From JAACFF01 sp963807975 (GTDB lineage: Bacteria > Chloroflexota > Anaerolineae > Promineifilales > Promineifilaceae), in contig CAWEDV010000001.1 of the NCBI GenBank assembly GCA_963807975.1, positions 1,860,001 to 1,924,000 of the forward strand: 64,000 nt of DNA, written 5' to 3'. This document shows, in pieces, positions 52,962-60,480 of this stretch. A model generated the notes under the pieces. It saw only the letters and a list, made by a program, of their open reading frames with translations, was not told where the DNA came from and made no database searches. The stretch's first letter is position 1. Each line of letters begins with the position of its first letter. A program made the position numbers and the translations under genes.

Positions 52962-54137
52962 ATGAAACGAAAACATATCTACCTGGACCATGGAGCCTCT
53001 ACGCCAGTCCATCCGAAGGTCATCAAGGCTATGCTGCCGTTTTGGTCCGAGACATATGGGAATCCATCATCCCATCATGACTTCGGACGCCGGGCTTCCA
53101 GAGCGCTGGAGAGCGCAAGAGAGAAAGTTGCCGCACTGTTGAATGCGCAGCCTGAGGAGATTATCTTTACAAGCTGCGGTTCGGAAAGTGATAATCTTGC
53201 CCTGCGTGGCGTCCTTTGGAATGCACGCGCGCAGGATATGGGCAACCATTTGATCATCAGCCGTATCGAGCACAGCGCAATCAAGGAAACGGCCAGGCAG
53301 CTACAGAGGCTCTTTGGATTCGAGGTGACTGTTCTGCCGGTTGACACATACGGCCGTGTACATACGGCTGATGTAGAGGCTGCCATTCGGCCAGATACGG
53401 CGTTGATCAGCATTATGGCCAGCAACAACGAAATTGGAACCTTGCAGCCTATCGAAGAAATTGGGCAGATCGCACGAAACAAAGGGATTCCCTTTCATTC
53501 CGATGCTGTGCAATCGATAGGTATACAGTCTTGGGATGTTCCCAATATGACTATCGATATGATGAGTATCGCCCCCCATAAGTTTTACGGGCCAAAAGGG
53601 GTGGGGATTCTCTATGTGCGTGATGGAATCAAGCTGGAGCCATCGCTGACCGGCGGTGGGCAGGAAAATGGGCGCAGACCGGGGACAGAAAACGTCGCCT
53701 TCGCCGTTGGCGCGGCAGAAGCGCTGCAGCTGGCGCATACGGAATTACCATACACCTTGGAGCATTATCGTTTGCTGCGTGATCGCCTGATCAAGGGCGT
53801 ATTAACCACCTTGCCGGAGGACAGCATCTTGACCGGTCATGCGCAAGAAAGGCTGCCGCATAATGCCAGCTTCGCCTTTCGTGGCGTCACTGGGAATGAT
53901 CTATTGATGCACCTGGATATGGTGGGAATCGCTGCCAGCAGTGGTTCAGCCTGTAAAAGTGGTGATCCGAAACCATCGGCTACTTTGAAAGCATTGGGGC
54001 TGGGGTCGGAGTGGACAACGGGTGGGCTGCGCCTGACAGTCGGTCGACAAAACAGCGTGGAAGAGATCGATTATGTACTGTCTGTCATTCCCTCAATTAT
54101 CGGAAAACTGCAACAATTGGCCGAGTTAACTGGCTGA
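52962..54137 (+). CDS. cysteine desulfurase (NifS/IscS family)
   Basis: This 391-residue PLP enzyme removes sulfur from cysteine for transfer to acceptors. It starts with IYLDHGASTPVHPKV. The PLP-binding lysine is in APHKFYGPKGVGILYVRDG near residue 205, and the catalytic cysteine loop is SSGSACKSGDP near residue 325. ATG 52962 is chosen because the frame upstream runs into the kinase gene; no ribosome binding site is seen. The next gene is mnmA, whose 2-thiouridine reaction needs such a sulfur donor, so this enzyme probably serves tRNA thiolation and perhaps Fe-S assembly. Confidence 0.93.
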   Translation: MKRKHIYLDHGASTPVHPKVIKAMLPFWSETYGNPSSHHDFGRRASRALESAREKVAALLNAQPEEIIFTSCGSESDNLALRGVLWNARAQDMGNHLIISRIEHSAIKETARQLQRLFGFEVTVLPVDTYGRVHTADVEAAIRPDTALISIMASNNEIGTLQPIEEIGQIARNKGIPFHSDAVQSIGIQSWDVPNMTIDMMSIAPHKFYGPKGVGILYVRDGIKLEPSLTGGGQENGRRPGTENVAFAVGAAEALQLAHTELPYTLEHYRLLRDRLIKGVLTTLPEDSILTGHAQERLPHNASFAFRGVTGNDLLMHLDMVGIAASSGSACKSGDPKPSATLKALGLGSEWTTGGLRLTVGRQNSVEEIDYVLSVIPSIIGKLQQLAELTG

Positions 54138-54171
54138 TGGTAAACCTGGATCAAATAGAAGGGAAAGAACC

Positions 54172-55317
54172 GTGGAAATGAGCAGAAATCGAGTTGTCGT
54201 GGCTATGAGCGGAGGTGTTGACAGCTCCGTTGCGGCGGCACTACTGGTGGAAGCCGGATATGAAGTCATCGGAATGATGATGCGTCTCTGGAGTGAACCG
54301 GGCGCTGCGGGCAGCCAACCCATTAATCGCTGCTGCACGCCGGATCAGATGGCTGACGCGCGCCGGATCGCCAACCATCTTAATATCCCTTTCTATGTCA
54401 TAGATGCTCAGGATCATTTCCGTAACAGCATCGTGCAGTACTTCATCGACGAACATGCGGCTGGTCGCACTCCCAACCCCTGTATCGAATGCAATCGCAA
54501 GATTCGCTTTACCTACCTCCTTGAGCATGCCTTGGCCCTAGGTGCCAATTACCTGGCCACAGGTCATTACGCGCAGATCAGACAAGAGGGGGAGCAATAC
54601 ATACTTTTAAAAGGGGAAGATCCTGGCAAGGATCAATCTTACGTTCTACACACGCTTGACCAACAGAAGTTAGCCCATGTGCTGTTTCCGGTCGGCCAAT
54701 ATCGTAAGAGCAATGTCAGAGAGCTGGCGGAACAGTTCGGACTCGCGGTTGCAGGGAAGCAAGACAGCCAAGATCTCTGTTTCCTGGCCGATGGCGACTA
54801 CCGTCGTTTTCTGACTGAGCACAGCGATAAGCAAATCAATCCTGGCCCGATAATCAGCGAAGATGGGCGAAAATTAGGAGAGCATAGTGGGCTGCCGTAT
54901 TATACAATCGGGCAGCGCAAGAAGTTGGGCATATCCAGCTCCATACCTATGCACGTGTTACGCAAAGAGAAAGAGAGTAATGCGTTGATCGTGGGTCCTC
55001 GAGATAGTCTTGGCCAACAAAGCCTTGTGGCGCGGGATGTGAATTGGATAAGCGGCAAAGCGCCTCAGCCTGGCACCCCTATGCAGATCAAGATACGTTA
55101 TAAAGCACAAGCAGTGCCAGGGACGGTTACAGACAGCGGATCAGGCAGTGCTCGGGTATGGTTTGAGGAACCTGTTTACGGAATCACGCCGGGACAAGGC
55201 GCGGTATTTTTCAATGATGAGATATGTTTGGGCGGTGGACTTATAGCCGATGATCCGATCTCTGAGAACGCGATACGAACCAATTCGGCTGATTATGAAA
55301 GTGAGCGAGCAGTATGA
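54172..55317 (+). CDS. mnmA: tRNA-specific 2-thiouridylase
   Basis: MnmA thiolates U34 of tRNA-Glu, -Lys and -Gln using persulfide from a cysteine desulfurase. The PP-loop VVVAMSGGVDSSVAA lies at about residues 8-22. The catalytic cysteines are in NPCIECNRKIRF near residue 105 and SQDLCFLADGDY near residue 203. The 381-residue length is normal. GTG 54172 has AAGGGA about 8 bases upstream; ATG 54178 is the alternative. Its stop codon overlaps the next gene by four bases. Confidence 0.95.
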   Translation: MEMSRNRVVVAMSGGVDSSVAAALLVEAGYEVIGMMMRLWSEPGAAGSQPINRCCTPDQMADARRIANHLNIPFYVIDAQDHFRNSIVQYFIDEHAAGRTPNPCIECNRKIRFTYLLEHALALGANYLATGHYAQIRQEGEQYILLKGEDPGKDQSYVLHTLDQQKLAHVLFPVGQYRKSNVRELAEQFGLAVAGKQDSQDLCFLADGDYRRFLTEHSDKQINPGPIISEDGRKLGEHSGLPYYTIGQRKKLGISSSIPMHVLRKEKESNALIVGPRDSLGQQSLVARDVNWISGKAPQPGTPMQIKIRYKAQAVPGTVTDSGSGSARVWFEEPVYGITPGQGAVFFNDEICLGGGLIADDPISENAIRTNSADYESERAV

Positions 55318-55583
55318 GCGGTACAGCATCCAGCATCGTCCTAGGTTTCTTACTATCCACGGCTTACGGCACATTGTTTCACTTGTTGATAGGCGGGCCG
55401 GGTAGGCGATTAATCCTCTACGTTATTGCCTCGTGGCTGGGCTTTACGATCGGCCATTTTCTTGGCGAAATGCTGCTGATTGATTGGTTTAAGCTTGGAC
55501 CACTTAATTTACTGGCAGCAAGCGCCGGCAGTTGGATCGCATTGTTTAGCAGCTGGTGGCTTGCTCGTCGCTCCAGTTCGTAA
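55314..55583 (+). CDS. small membrane protein, unknown function
   Basis: An 89-residue, strongly hydrophobic protein with about three predicted helices (residues 6-25, 32-50 and 60-83) and a basic C-terminus (WWLARRSSS). Its ATG overlaps the mnmA stop codon (ATGA), which supports real translation coupled to mnmA. I do not recognise the family. A promoter for the next gene begins within 5 bases of its stop codon. Confidence 0.65.
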   Translation: MSGTASSIVLGFLLSTAYGTLFHLLIGGPGRRLILYVIASWLGFTIGHFLGEMLLIDWFKLGPLNLLAASAGSWIALFSSWWLARRSSS

Positions 55584-55586
55584 TTA

Positions 55587-55615
55587 TTGAAGCGGGCTTA
55601 TGTTAATGCTATACT
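55587..55615 (+). promoter_or_regulatory. promoter of the membrane-protein pair upstream of rel
   Basis: TTGAAG (55587-55592) and TATACT (55610-55615) are separated by 17 bases. The start codon follows 17 bases later, preceded by AGGAAA. Confidence 0.68.
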
Positions 55616-55632
55616 TGGCTGAATAGGAAATT

Positions 55633-56091
55633 ATGATGAGTGGTATAGAAACGCCAGTTGAATACCCGAATGAACCGCCAACTCGGTCAGAGTTCATTCC
55701 ACGTCTTTATATAGCCATTGGCATCATCGTGGTCCTAGTTATAGCGGTCTTATTCATCCTAGGTATCGTATGGCTGGCGCGTTCTTACCCGGCGACCATC
55801 GAAGCCCTGCGCGATATGATGATTATCGCCCTGGCCTTGGTATCTTGCATTTTTGGCATCACCTTGATGCTCTTATTTGTTATGGTAGTACGCCTACTCA
55901 ATATGCTTGAATTTGAGATTAAACCTATACTTGAAAAAACGAACGAAACGCTCGGTACGGTACAGGGTACGACGACTTTTGTCAGTCAGAATGTCGTTCA
56001 ACCTGTAACGAGAGCAAGCAGTTACGTCGCGGGCATACGGCGCGGCGCTTCTGTCCTATTCGGAAATCCTAAGAAAAATCTACCCGATTGA
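55633..56091 (+). CDS. membrane protein, DUF948-like
   Basis: This 152-residue protein has two transmembrane helices (about residues 26-49 and 62-88) followed by a helical cytoplasmic or extracellular tail (TNETLGTVQGTTTFVSQNVV) of the type seen in DUF948 and related stress proteins. It overlaps the following YtxH-like gene's upstream frame and lies 15 bases before its real start. The pair resembles the YtxG/YtxH general stress arrangement of Firmicutes, which is an inference from architecture. Confidence 0.72.
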   Translation: MMSGIETPVEYPNEPPTRSEFIPRLYIAIGIIVVLVIAVLFILGIVWLARSYPATIEALRDMMIIALALVSCIFGITLMLLFVMVVRLLNMLEFEIKPILEKTNETLGTVQGTTTFVSQNVVQPVTRASSYVAGIRRGASVLFGNPKKNLPD

Positions 56092-56105
56092 TAGCGGAGA
56101 CAACA

Positions 56106-56462
56106 ATGAATGAAAACAGCAGCAGTGAATTCGGCGCATTTCTAGCCGGTTTTGTAATTGGAGGACTGGTTGGTGCAGCCGCTGCCCTGGTTTTAGCCCC
56201 TCAATCCGGTTCGGAAACCCGTTCCAAGATCTCAGGCAAGAGCCATGATGTACGTGATGCCGGCAGCCAGCGGATGCATCGGGTGCGTGATAGTGCGGAC
56301 CATTATTTGAACAGGTCTGAGCAATTAGAGGATGATGACGGCTTTGATGCCCAAGAGCAGGCCAGGATCATACTCGACAGGGGTAAACAGCAGGTTGAAG
56401 CAGCAGCTGAGGGAGATGAGTTGGTGTCGGACAATGGCGCAGAGTCTCCCGTAGAAGGCTAG
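56106..56462 (+). CDS. YtxH-like membrane protein
   Basis: A 118-residue protein with one N-terminal membrane segment FGAFLAGFVIGGLVGAAAAL, directly followed by LAPQSGSETRSKI, the typical YtxH/gas-vesicle-like signature. A charged helical tail follows. ATG 56106 has GGAG 6 bases upstream; an in-frame TTG at 56088 is less likely. YtxH proteins are general stress proteins of unknown mechanism. A terminator follows. Confidence 0.8.
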   Translation: MNENSSSEFGAFLAGFVIGGLVGAAAALVLAPQSGSETRSKISGKSHDVRDAGSQRMHRVRDSADHYLNRSEQLEDDDGFDAQEQARIILDRGKQQVEAAAEGDELVSDNGAESPVEG

Positions 56463-56530
56463 TAACTATTGCCCAGCGACTTCATTAAGAAACAATAAAA
56501 TAAATATCTTATTTCCCTTCTTCAATCTAG

Positions 56531-56574
56531 CAGGCGCTCCACAATAACTAAGGGGGGACGCCTGTTTTTATTGC
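56531..56574 (+). terminator. intrinsic terminator after the YtxH-like gene
   Basis: CAGGCG and CGCCTG close a stem extended by TCC/GGG pairs, followed by TTTTTATT. It separates the small membrane genes from rel. Confidence 0.7.
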
Positions 56575-56669
56575 CGGATGATTGCACCCCGTCAGGAGCA
56601 TTTCGGGAATGTGGGATCTAGTATGGTCACCATTCGGTTTTGGTTGCCCATGATAAAATATCGTTAACT

Positions 56670-58916
56670 ATGAGCGTAGTAGTTGAAGTGGATTTGCAAT
56701 CTCTAATTGATACACTGCCAGAAGGTATCACAGACGCGGCAAAAGAACGCGTTCTGTTGGCATACAACTTCTCCGAAGCAGCCCACAATGACCGGGTACG
56801 CGAGACCGGCGAAAAACATATTGAGCACGATCTGGCTGTAGCCCGGATTATGTCTCCGCTGGATGTCGATAGTGATACGCTGATCGCCTGTTTGCTGCAT
56901 GATGTGCTCATGCCTGAAACAGGCGTTGGTGTGGAAGATATAAAGAAGAAGTTCGGACCAGTGGTGTCTTCTTTAGTCACTGGACTTAACAATCTACAAG
57001 CTTATGCTGAACAGGCAGGGTATACCAAACGAGAAAACGGGGACATCGATAAAAGAGCCCTAGAGGTTATCCGCCAGGCGATTTTGTCGATCATTGAGGG
57101 AGATATTCGGATCATCTTGATTCGCTTGGCAGATTGTCTCGCAGATCTGCGCAAGGCGAGCAAAATGGCGGAGGATCAGCGGGTGCAGATCGCCAGTGAG
57201 GCGATGCATATTTACGCTCCTCTGGCCAACCGCTTGGGGATCTGGCACTTAAAATGGGAGCTGGAAGACCTGGCTTTTCGCTATCTTGATCCCACTAACT
57301 ATAAGAAGATTGCGCAGAAGCTGACGATAAGACGTACTGAGCGCATGGAAAATGTGGAGATCGCGGCCAAGACATTGAGCAAGACGATTGGCGAAATGGG
57401 GCTAAAGGGAGAGGTAACCGGGCGTTCCAAACATATATACAGTATCTACCGTAAGATGAAGCGTAAAGATCTGGGTTTTGGGCAGATCAGCGATATCCAA
57501 GCTTTGCGCGTTATTATTTTCCCACAAGACGCAGATGTTTATGCAGACAAGAATCTGAAAGAAAAAGCGGATGAAGATCGCAGCCTATGCTATCAAGTTC
57601 TGGGCATAGTTCACGGCCTGTGGCAGCCAATCCAGGGAGAATTTGACGATTATATTGCCACCCCTAAGCCAAATGGATATCGCTCACTGCATACGGCCGT
57701 TGTCGATCCAGAAACCGGTCAGAAATTAGAGGTACAGATCCGCAGCGTACGTATGCACGAAGAGGCAGAAAAAGGGGTTGCTGCACATTGGGCCTATAAA
57801 GAAGGGGACCCAAAAGTCAGTGCTTCGGCCCAACGGCGGATTCAGAATCTACGCGACCTGCTGACAACCCTACAAGAAACTGAAGATGACTCGTCAAGCC
57901 GCGAGATTCTGGAATCGGAAGTGTTGGCAGAGCGTATTTACGCATTTACACCTAACGGGGATGTCGTGGAACTACCGGGCGGGTCGACCCCAATTGACTT
58001 TGCCTACCAGATTCATACGGCGGTGGGGCATCGTTGCCGCGGGGCACGGGTCAACGGCAAGATGTGCAGTCTCGACCACGAGCTGAAGTCGGGGGATCGG
58101 GTGGAGATCATCACTGCCAAGCGTGGCGGTCCAAGCCGGGATTGGATGAATGAAAGCCTGGGCTATACAGGCAGCGCGCGCACACGCAGCAAGGTACGAA
58201 ATTGGTTCCGGACACAGGAGCGCGGGAAGAACATCCAGCAAGGGCGTGAGGTGGTAGAGCGGGAGCTTAAGCGCCTGGGTCTCAGCGACTCATATACGGT
58301 AGACGAAATCGCCGAGGCGTTGAAGTATGATGATGTGAAGGAGTTTCTATCCCGAGTTGGATTTGGTGATATTCAGAGCGCACAGATCGGCGGTGCATTG
58401 ATGCTGATGCAAAAGAGTTTGAAGCCGGCTGATGAAGAGCTCCGCCCACTGATGCTGCCAAAACGACCGAAATCGAAAGGATTAACGGTCTTGGGCACCA
58501 GCGGGCTGCCAATCAAGATGGCGGGCTGCTGCAATCCGATTCCGCCAGAGCCAATTGTGGGCTATATCACGCGCGGTCATGGGATCACGATTCACAGCCA
58601 AAACTGCAAGCAGTTGGAATCAATAAAAGATAGGGAGCGAATTGTCAGAGAAGTCGATTGGGGACAAGATGCCGACACCTATCCGATACCGATCGTGGTG
58701 GAGGCGTACCGGCGCCCGCACCTGGTGGACGATATGGCAGGCATTTTGCGCGGGCAACAGATCATCGCGCCAAAGACGAAGACGATCTCGAGCGACAGCA
58801 TTCTGACCGTCTATCTGGAGGCGGAGGTTACCAGTCTGGAGCAGTTGAACTGGCTCTTGAAAAAGTTTGAAGCGCTGCCGAATGTCATTGAGGCGCGCCG
58901 TCAGCGTTGGTCATAG
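56670..58916 (+). CDS. relA: RelA/SpoT-family (p)ppGpp synthetase, hydrolase site degenerate
   Basis: This 748-residue long RSH protein has HD, synthetase, TGS and ACT-type regions. In the HD domain H53, H77 and D78 survive, but the usual HDxxEDT motif reads HDVLMPET and the LADRLHNMRT motif reads LADCLADLR, so Mn-dependent ppGpp hydrolysis is probably lost. In the synthetase the diagnostic loop reads EFDD (near residue 323), the form found in monofunctional RelA, not the RxKD form of bifunctional Rel. The conserved PKPNGYRSLHTAV and VAAHWAYKEG blocks are intact. TGS (TPNGDVVELPGGSTPIDFAY) is near residue 430. ATG 56670 lies 10 bases after TAAAAT; an upstream TTG at 56640 is rejected. Confidence 0.92.
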   Translation: MSVVVEVDLQSLIDTLPEGITDAAKERVLLAYNFSEAAHNDRVRETGEKHIEHDLAVARIMSPLDVDSDTLIACLLHDVLMPETGVGVEDIKKKFGPVVSSLVTGLNNLQAYAEQAGYTKRENGDIDKRALEVIRQAILSIIEGDIRIILIRLADCLADLRKASKMAEDQRVQIASEAMHIYAPLANRLGIWHLKWELEDLAFRYLDPTNYKKIAQKLTIRRTERMENVEIAAKTLSKTIGEMGLKGEVTGRSKHIYSIYRKMKRKDLGFGQISDIQALRVIIFPQDADVYADKNLKEKADEDRSLCYQVLGIVHGLWQPIQGEFDDYIATPKPNGYRSLHTAVVDPETGQKLEVQIRSVRMHEEAEKGVAAHWAYKEGDPKVSASAQRRIQNLRDLLTTLQETEDDSSSREILESEVLAERIYAFTPNGDVVELPGGSTPIDFAYQIHTAVGHRCRGARVNGKMCSLDHELKSGDRVEIITAKRGGPSRDWMNESLGYTGSARTRSKVRNWFRTQERGKNIQQGREVVERELKRLGLSDSYTVDEIAEALKYDDVKEFLSRVGFGDIQSAQIGGALMLMQKSLKPADEELRPLMLPKRPKSKGLTVLGTSGLPIKMAGCCNPIPPEPIVGYITRGHGITIHSQNCKQLESIKDRERIVREVDWGQDADTYPIPIVVEAYRRPHLVDDMAGILRGQQIIAPKTKTISSDSILTVYLEAEVTSLEQLNWLLKKFEALPNVIEARRQRWS

Positions 58917-58998
58917 GACAGGTCGGTCGCTCAAGACCAGGATTTTAGCTTACGGGATACCAGATCATGCTTGATTTAAAAAGCTGGTTATTGGAGTT

Positions 58999-59232
58999 CT
59001 AGGTTTTTGGATCTTCCACAGGCACGCCCATCTCATCAAGGATAATTGAAAGCGGTCCGTTCTCTTGCTGCAATGTCAACCGTGAGGCGTGTAGATCGAA
59101 ATGAAATTGCTGTGCGCTTTCTTCTCCGCTCTGCGAACTGTAGATGAGTTGGCCCCAGACGGCCATGTCGTCGCGACCACGCAAACGAAGTGAAGCGCCT
59201 TGCCAGCGACAGAAGTAGACCAGTGGTTTCAT
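58999..59232 (-). CDS. 77-aa hypothetical protein, last gene of the cobalamin-riboswitch operon
   Basis: A small soluble protein with no signal peptide and no recognised domain. It begins MKPLVYFCRWQGASLRLRG and contains a pattern of short beta strands. The start codon is 3 bases after the stop of the DUF4430 gene on the same strand, so it is probably co-translated and belongs to the same B12-controlled operon. Its function is unknown. Confidence 0.6.
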   Translation of the reverse strand: MKPLVYFCRWQGASLRLRGRDDMAVWGQLIYSSQSGEESAQQFHFDLHASRLTLQQENGPLSIILDEMGVPVEDPKT

Positions 59233-59235
59233 GGA

Positions 59236-60402
59236 TTAAGCGCGCCGGCGCCGGCGCAGAGAAACGAAACCCATTAGGCCGGCGAGACCGGCAACAATGA
59301 GAACAAAGACAAGATAGGAGAATGTATCAGAATTGAGGATGCCTATCTCGTCCTGGACTGTAATGTTGGAATCGTACGGCTCGGCTGCAAGGGTTGGTAC
59401 AACACCAGCGCCGATTACCTGCAAAGGGGCGGTAGGTTCGACCGTCGACGGGGCGATTTTTTGCGTGCCTCCTGTTGCAGCGCCCTCGATGCGAACGGAT
59501 TCAACCCGCGGGGCAACGGCAACAGCTACAGGTGGCGCTGCGGCGGAGGGTTCGGCCGTTGGCAGTGGATTTTCCTCTACCGTTTGGTCGACCTCCTCAA
59601 TCAGCGATTGGGGTGTGTTTTCGATGACCGCAGCGAGAGGAGGTGATTCAGTGGGAACGATTTGCGAGGATTCTATCTCCGGCAGCGGCGTAAGGGTAGG
59701 AACCAAAGTTGCAGTTGGCTGTTGGGCATTGGTAAGCGGGGTTGCGGTATTGGCCAATACGGCCGTGGGCAGGGGGGTGCTAGTATTCGTGGCGATACTG
59801 GGAAGCGGGGTCTCTGTGGCTGCTTGGGCATTATCCGGCGCGGTGGTGGGGGCCGGGGTGAACAGCAGCGGAGGCATGGTGGCAGTGGGTGTAGGGGATG
59901 AGGTTGGCGTGTTGGTCGGTTCAGGCTGGCAGATATCCTCAAAGGTCAAGTCCGGAGGCGGAAAGGCCTGATTGATAGCGCCAGGACCCCACGACCAGCC
60001 TTCGACTGCGCCAGGCTCAACTTCGTAAACACTGGCCCCACCCTGGGAATACTGCCAACTGCCATTTAGCCGGTGCCAGTAGGACCAGTAGATACAATCA
60101 CCACCTCCTTTGCAGTGGCAAAGGCAGTCATCGGGCGGGCAGCCCGTGCTGTCAATGCTGCAAACGAGGGCCCCTAATCCTTGCGCCTCAAGCTGCAAAT
60201 CTGCGCCAGAGCGCTGTAAGAGATCATAGCCAGAAATATGATCCTCTTCAAACTCGATGCATGCAGTTCGGACATCGTCGTGCGCATGACGGACAACCAG
60301 CGCGGCTTGATTGCTCGTTTGGGCACGCATACCAGGCGGCATGGACCAGACGGCAGCCAGAGCTACCAGAAAGAGGGCGATGATGTTCCGGATTCGTTTC
60401 AT
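59236..60402 (-). CDS. membrane-anchored DUF4430 (transcobalamin C-terminal-like) protein
   Basis: This 388-residue protein has a signal peptide (residues 1-27), a domain at about 50-150 matching the DUF4430 pattern, a Pro/Thr-rich linker (about 160-340), and a C-terminal membrane span followed by RRRRRA. The domain shows ISGYDLLQRSG, a C/CHC-rich insert and a WSYWHRLNGSWQYSQGG block ending GVEGWSWG-like. In vertebrate intrinsic factor and transcobalamin, DUF4430 is the C-terminal beta domain that covers bound cobalamin. Here it is a separate, surface-anchored polypeptide encoded 78 bases after a partner resembling the N-terminal alpha/alpha barrel. Cobalamin binding is inferred from this and from the riboswitch. 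Confidence 0.8.
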   Translation of the reverse strand: MKRIRNIIALFLVALAAVWSMPPGMRAQTSNQAALVVRHAHDDVRTACIEFEEDHISGYDLLQRSGADLQLEAQGLGALVCSIDSTGCPPDDCLCHCKGGGDCIYWSYWHRLNGSWQYSQGGASVYEVEPGAVEGWSWGPGAINQAFPPPDLTFEDICQPEPTNTPTSSPTPTATMPPLLFTPAPTTAPDNAQAATETPLPSIATNTSTPLPTAVLANTATPLTNAQQPTATLVPTLTPLPEIESSQIVPTESPPLAAVIENTPQSLIEEVDQTVEENPLPTAEPSAAAPPVAVAVAPRVESVRIEGAATGGTQKIAPSTVEPTAPLQVIGAGVVPTLAAEPYDSNITVQDEIGILNSDTFSYLVFVLIVAGLAGLMGFVSLRRRRRA

Positions 60403-60480
60403 TGCATCATCTCTTCAAATTAGGCAAGTCTTGCGCAAATCTCAAGGTCGACGCGACTTTTGAGAAACCTGCTCCTTTTC

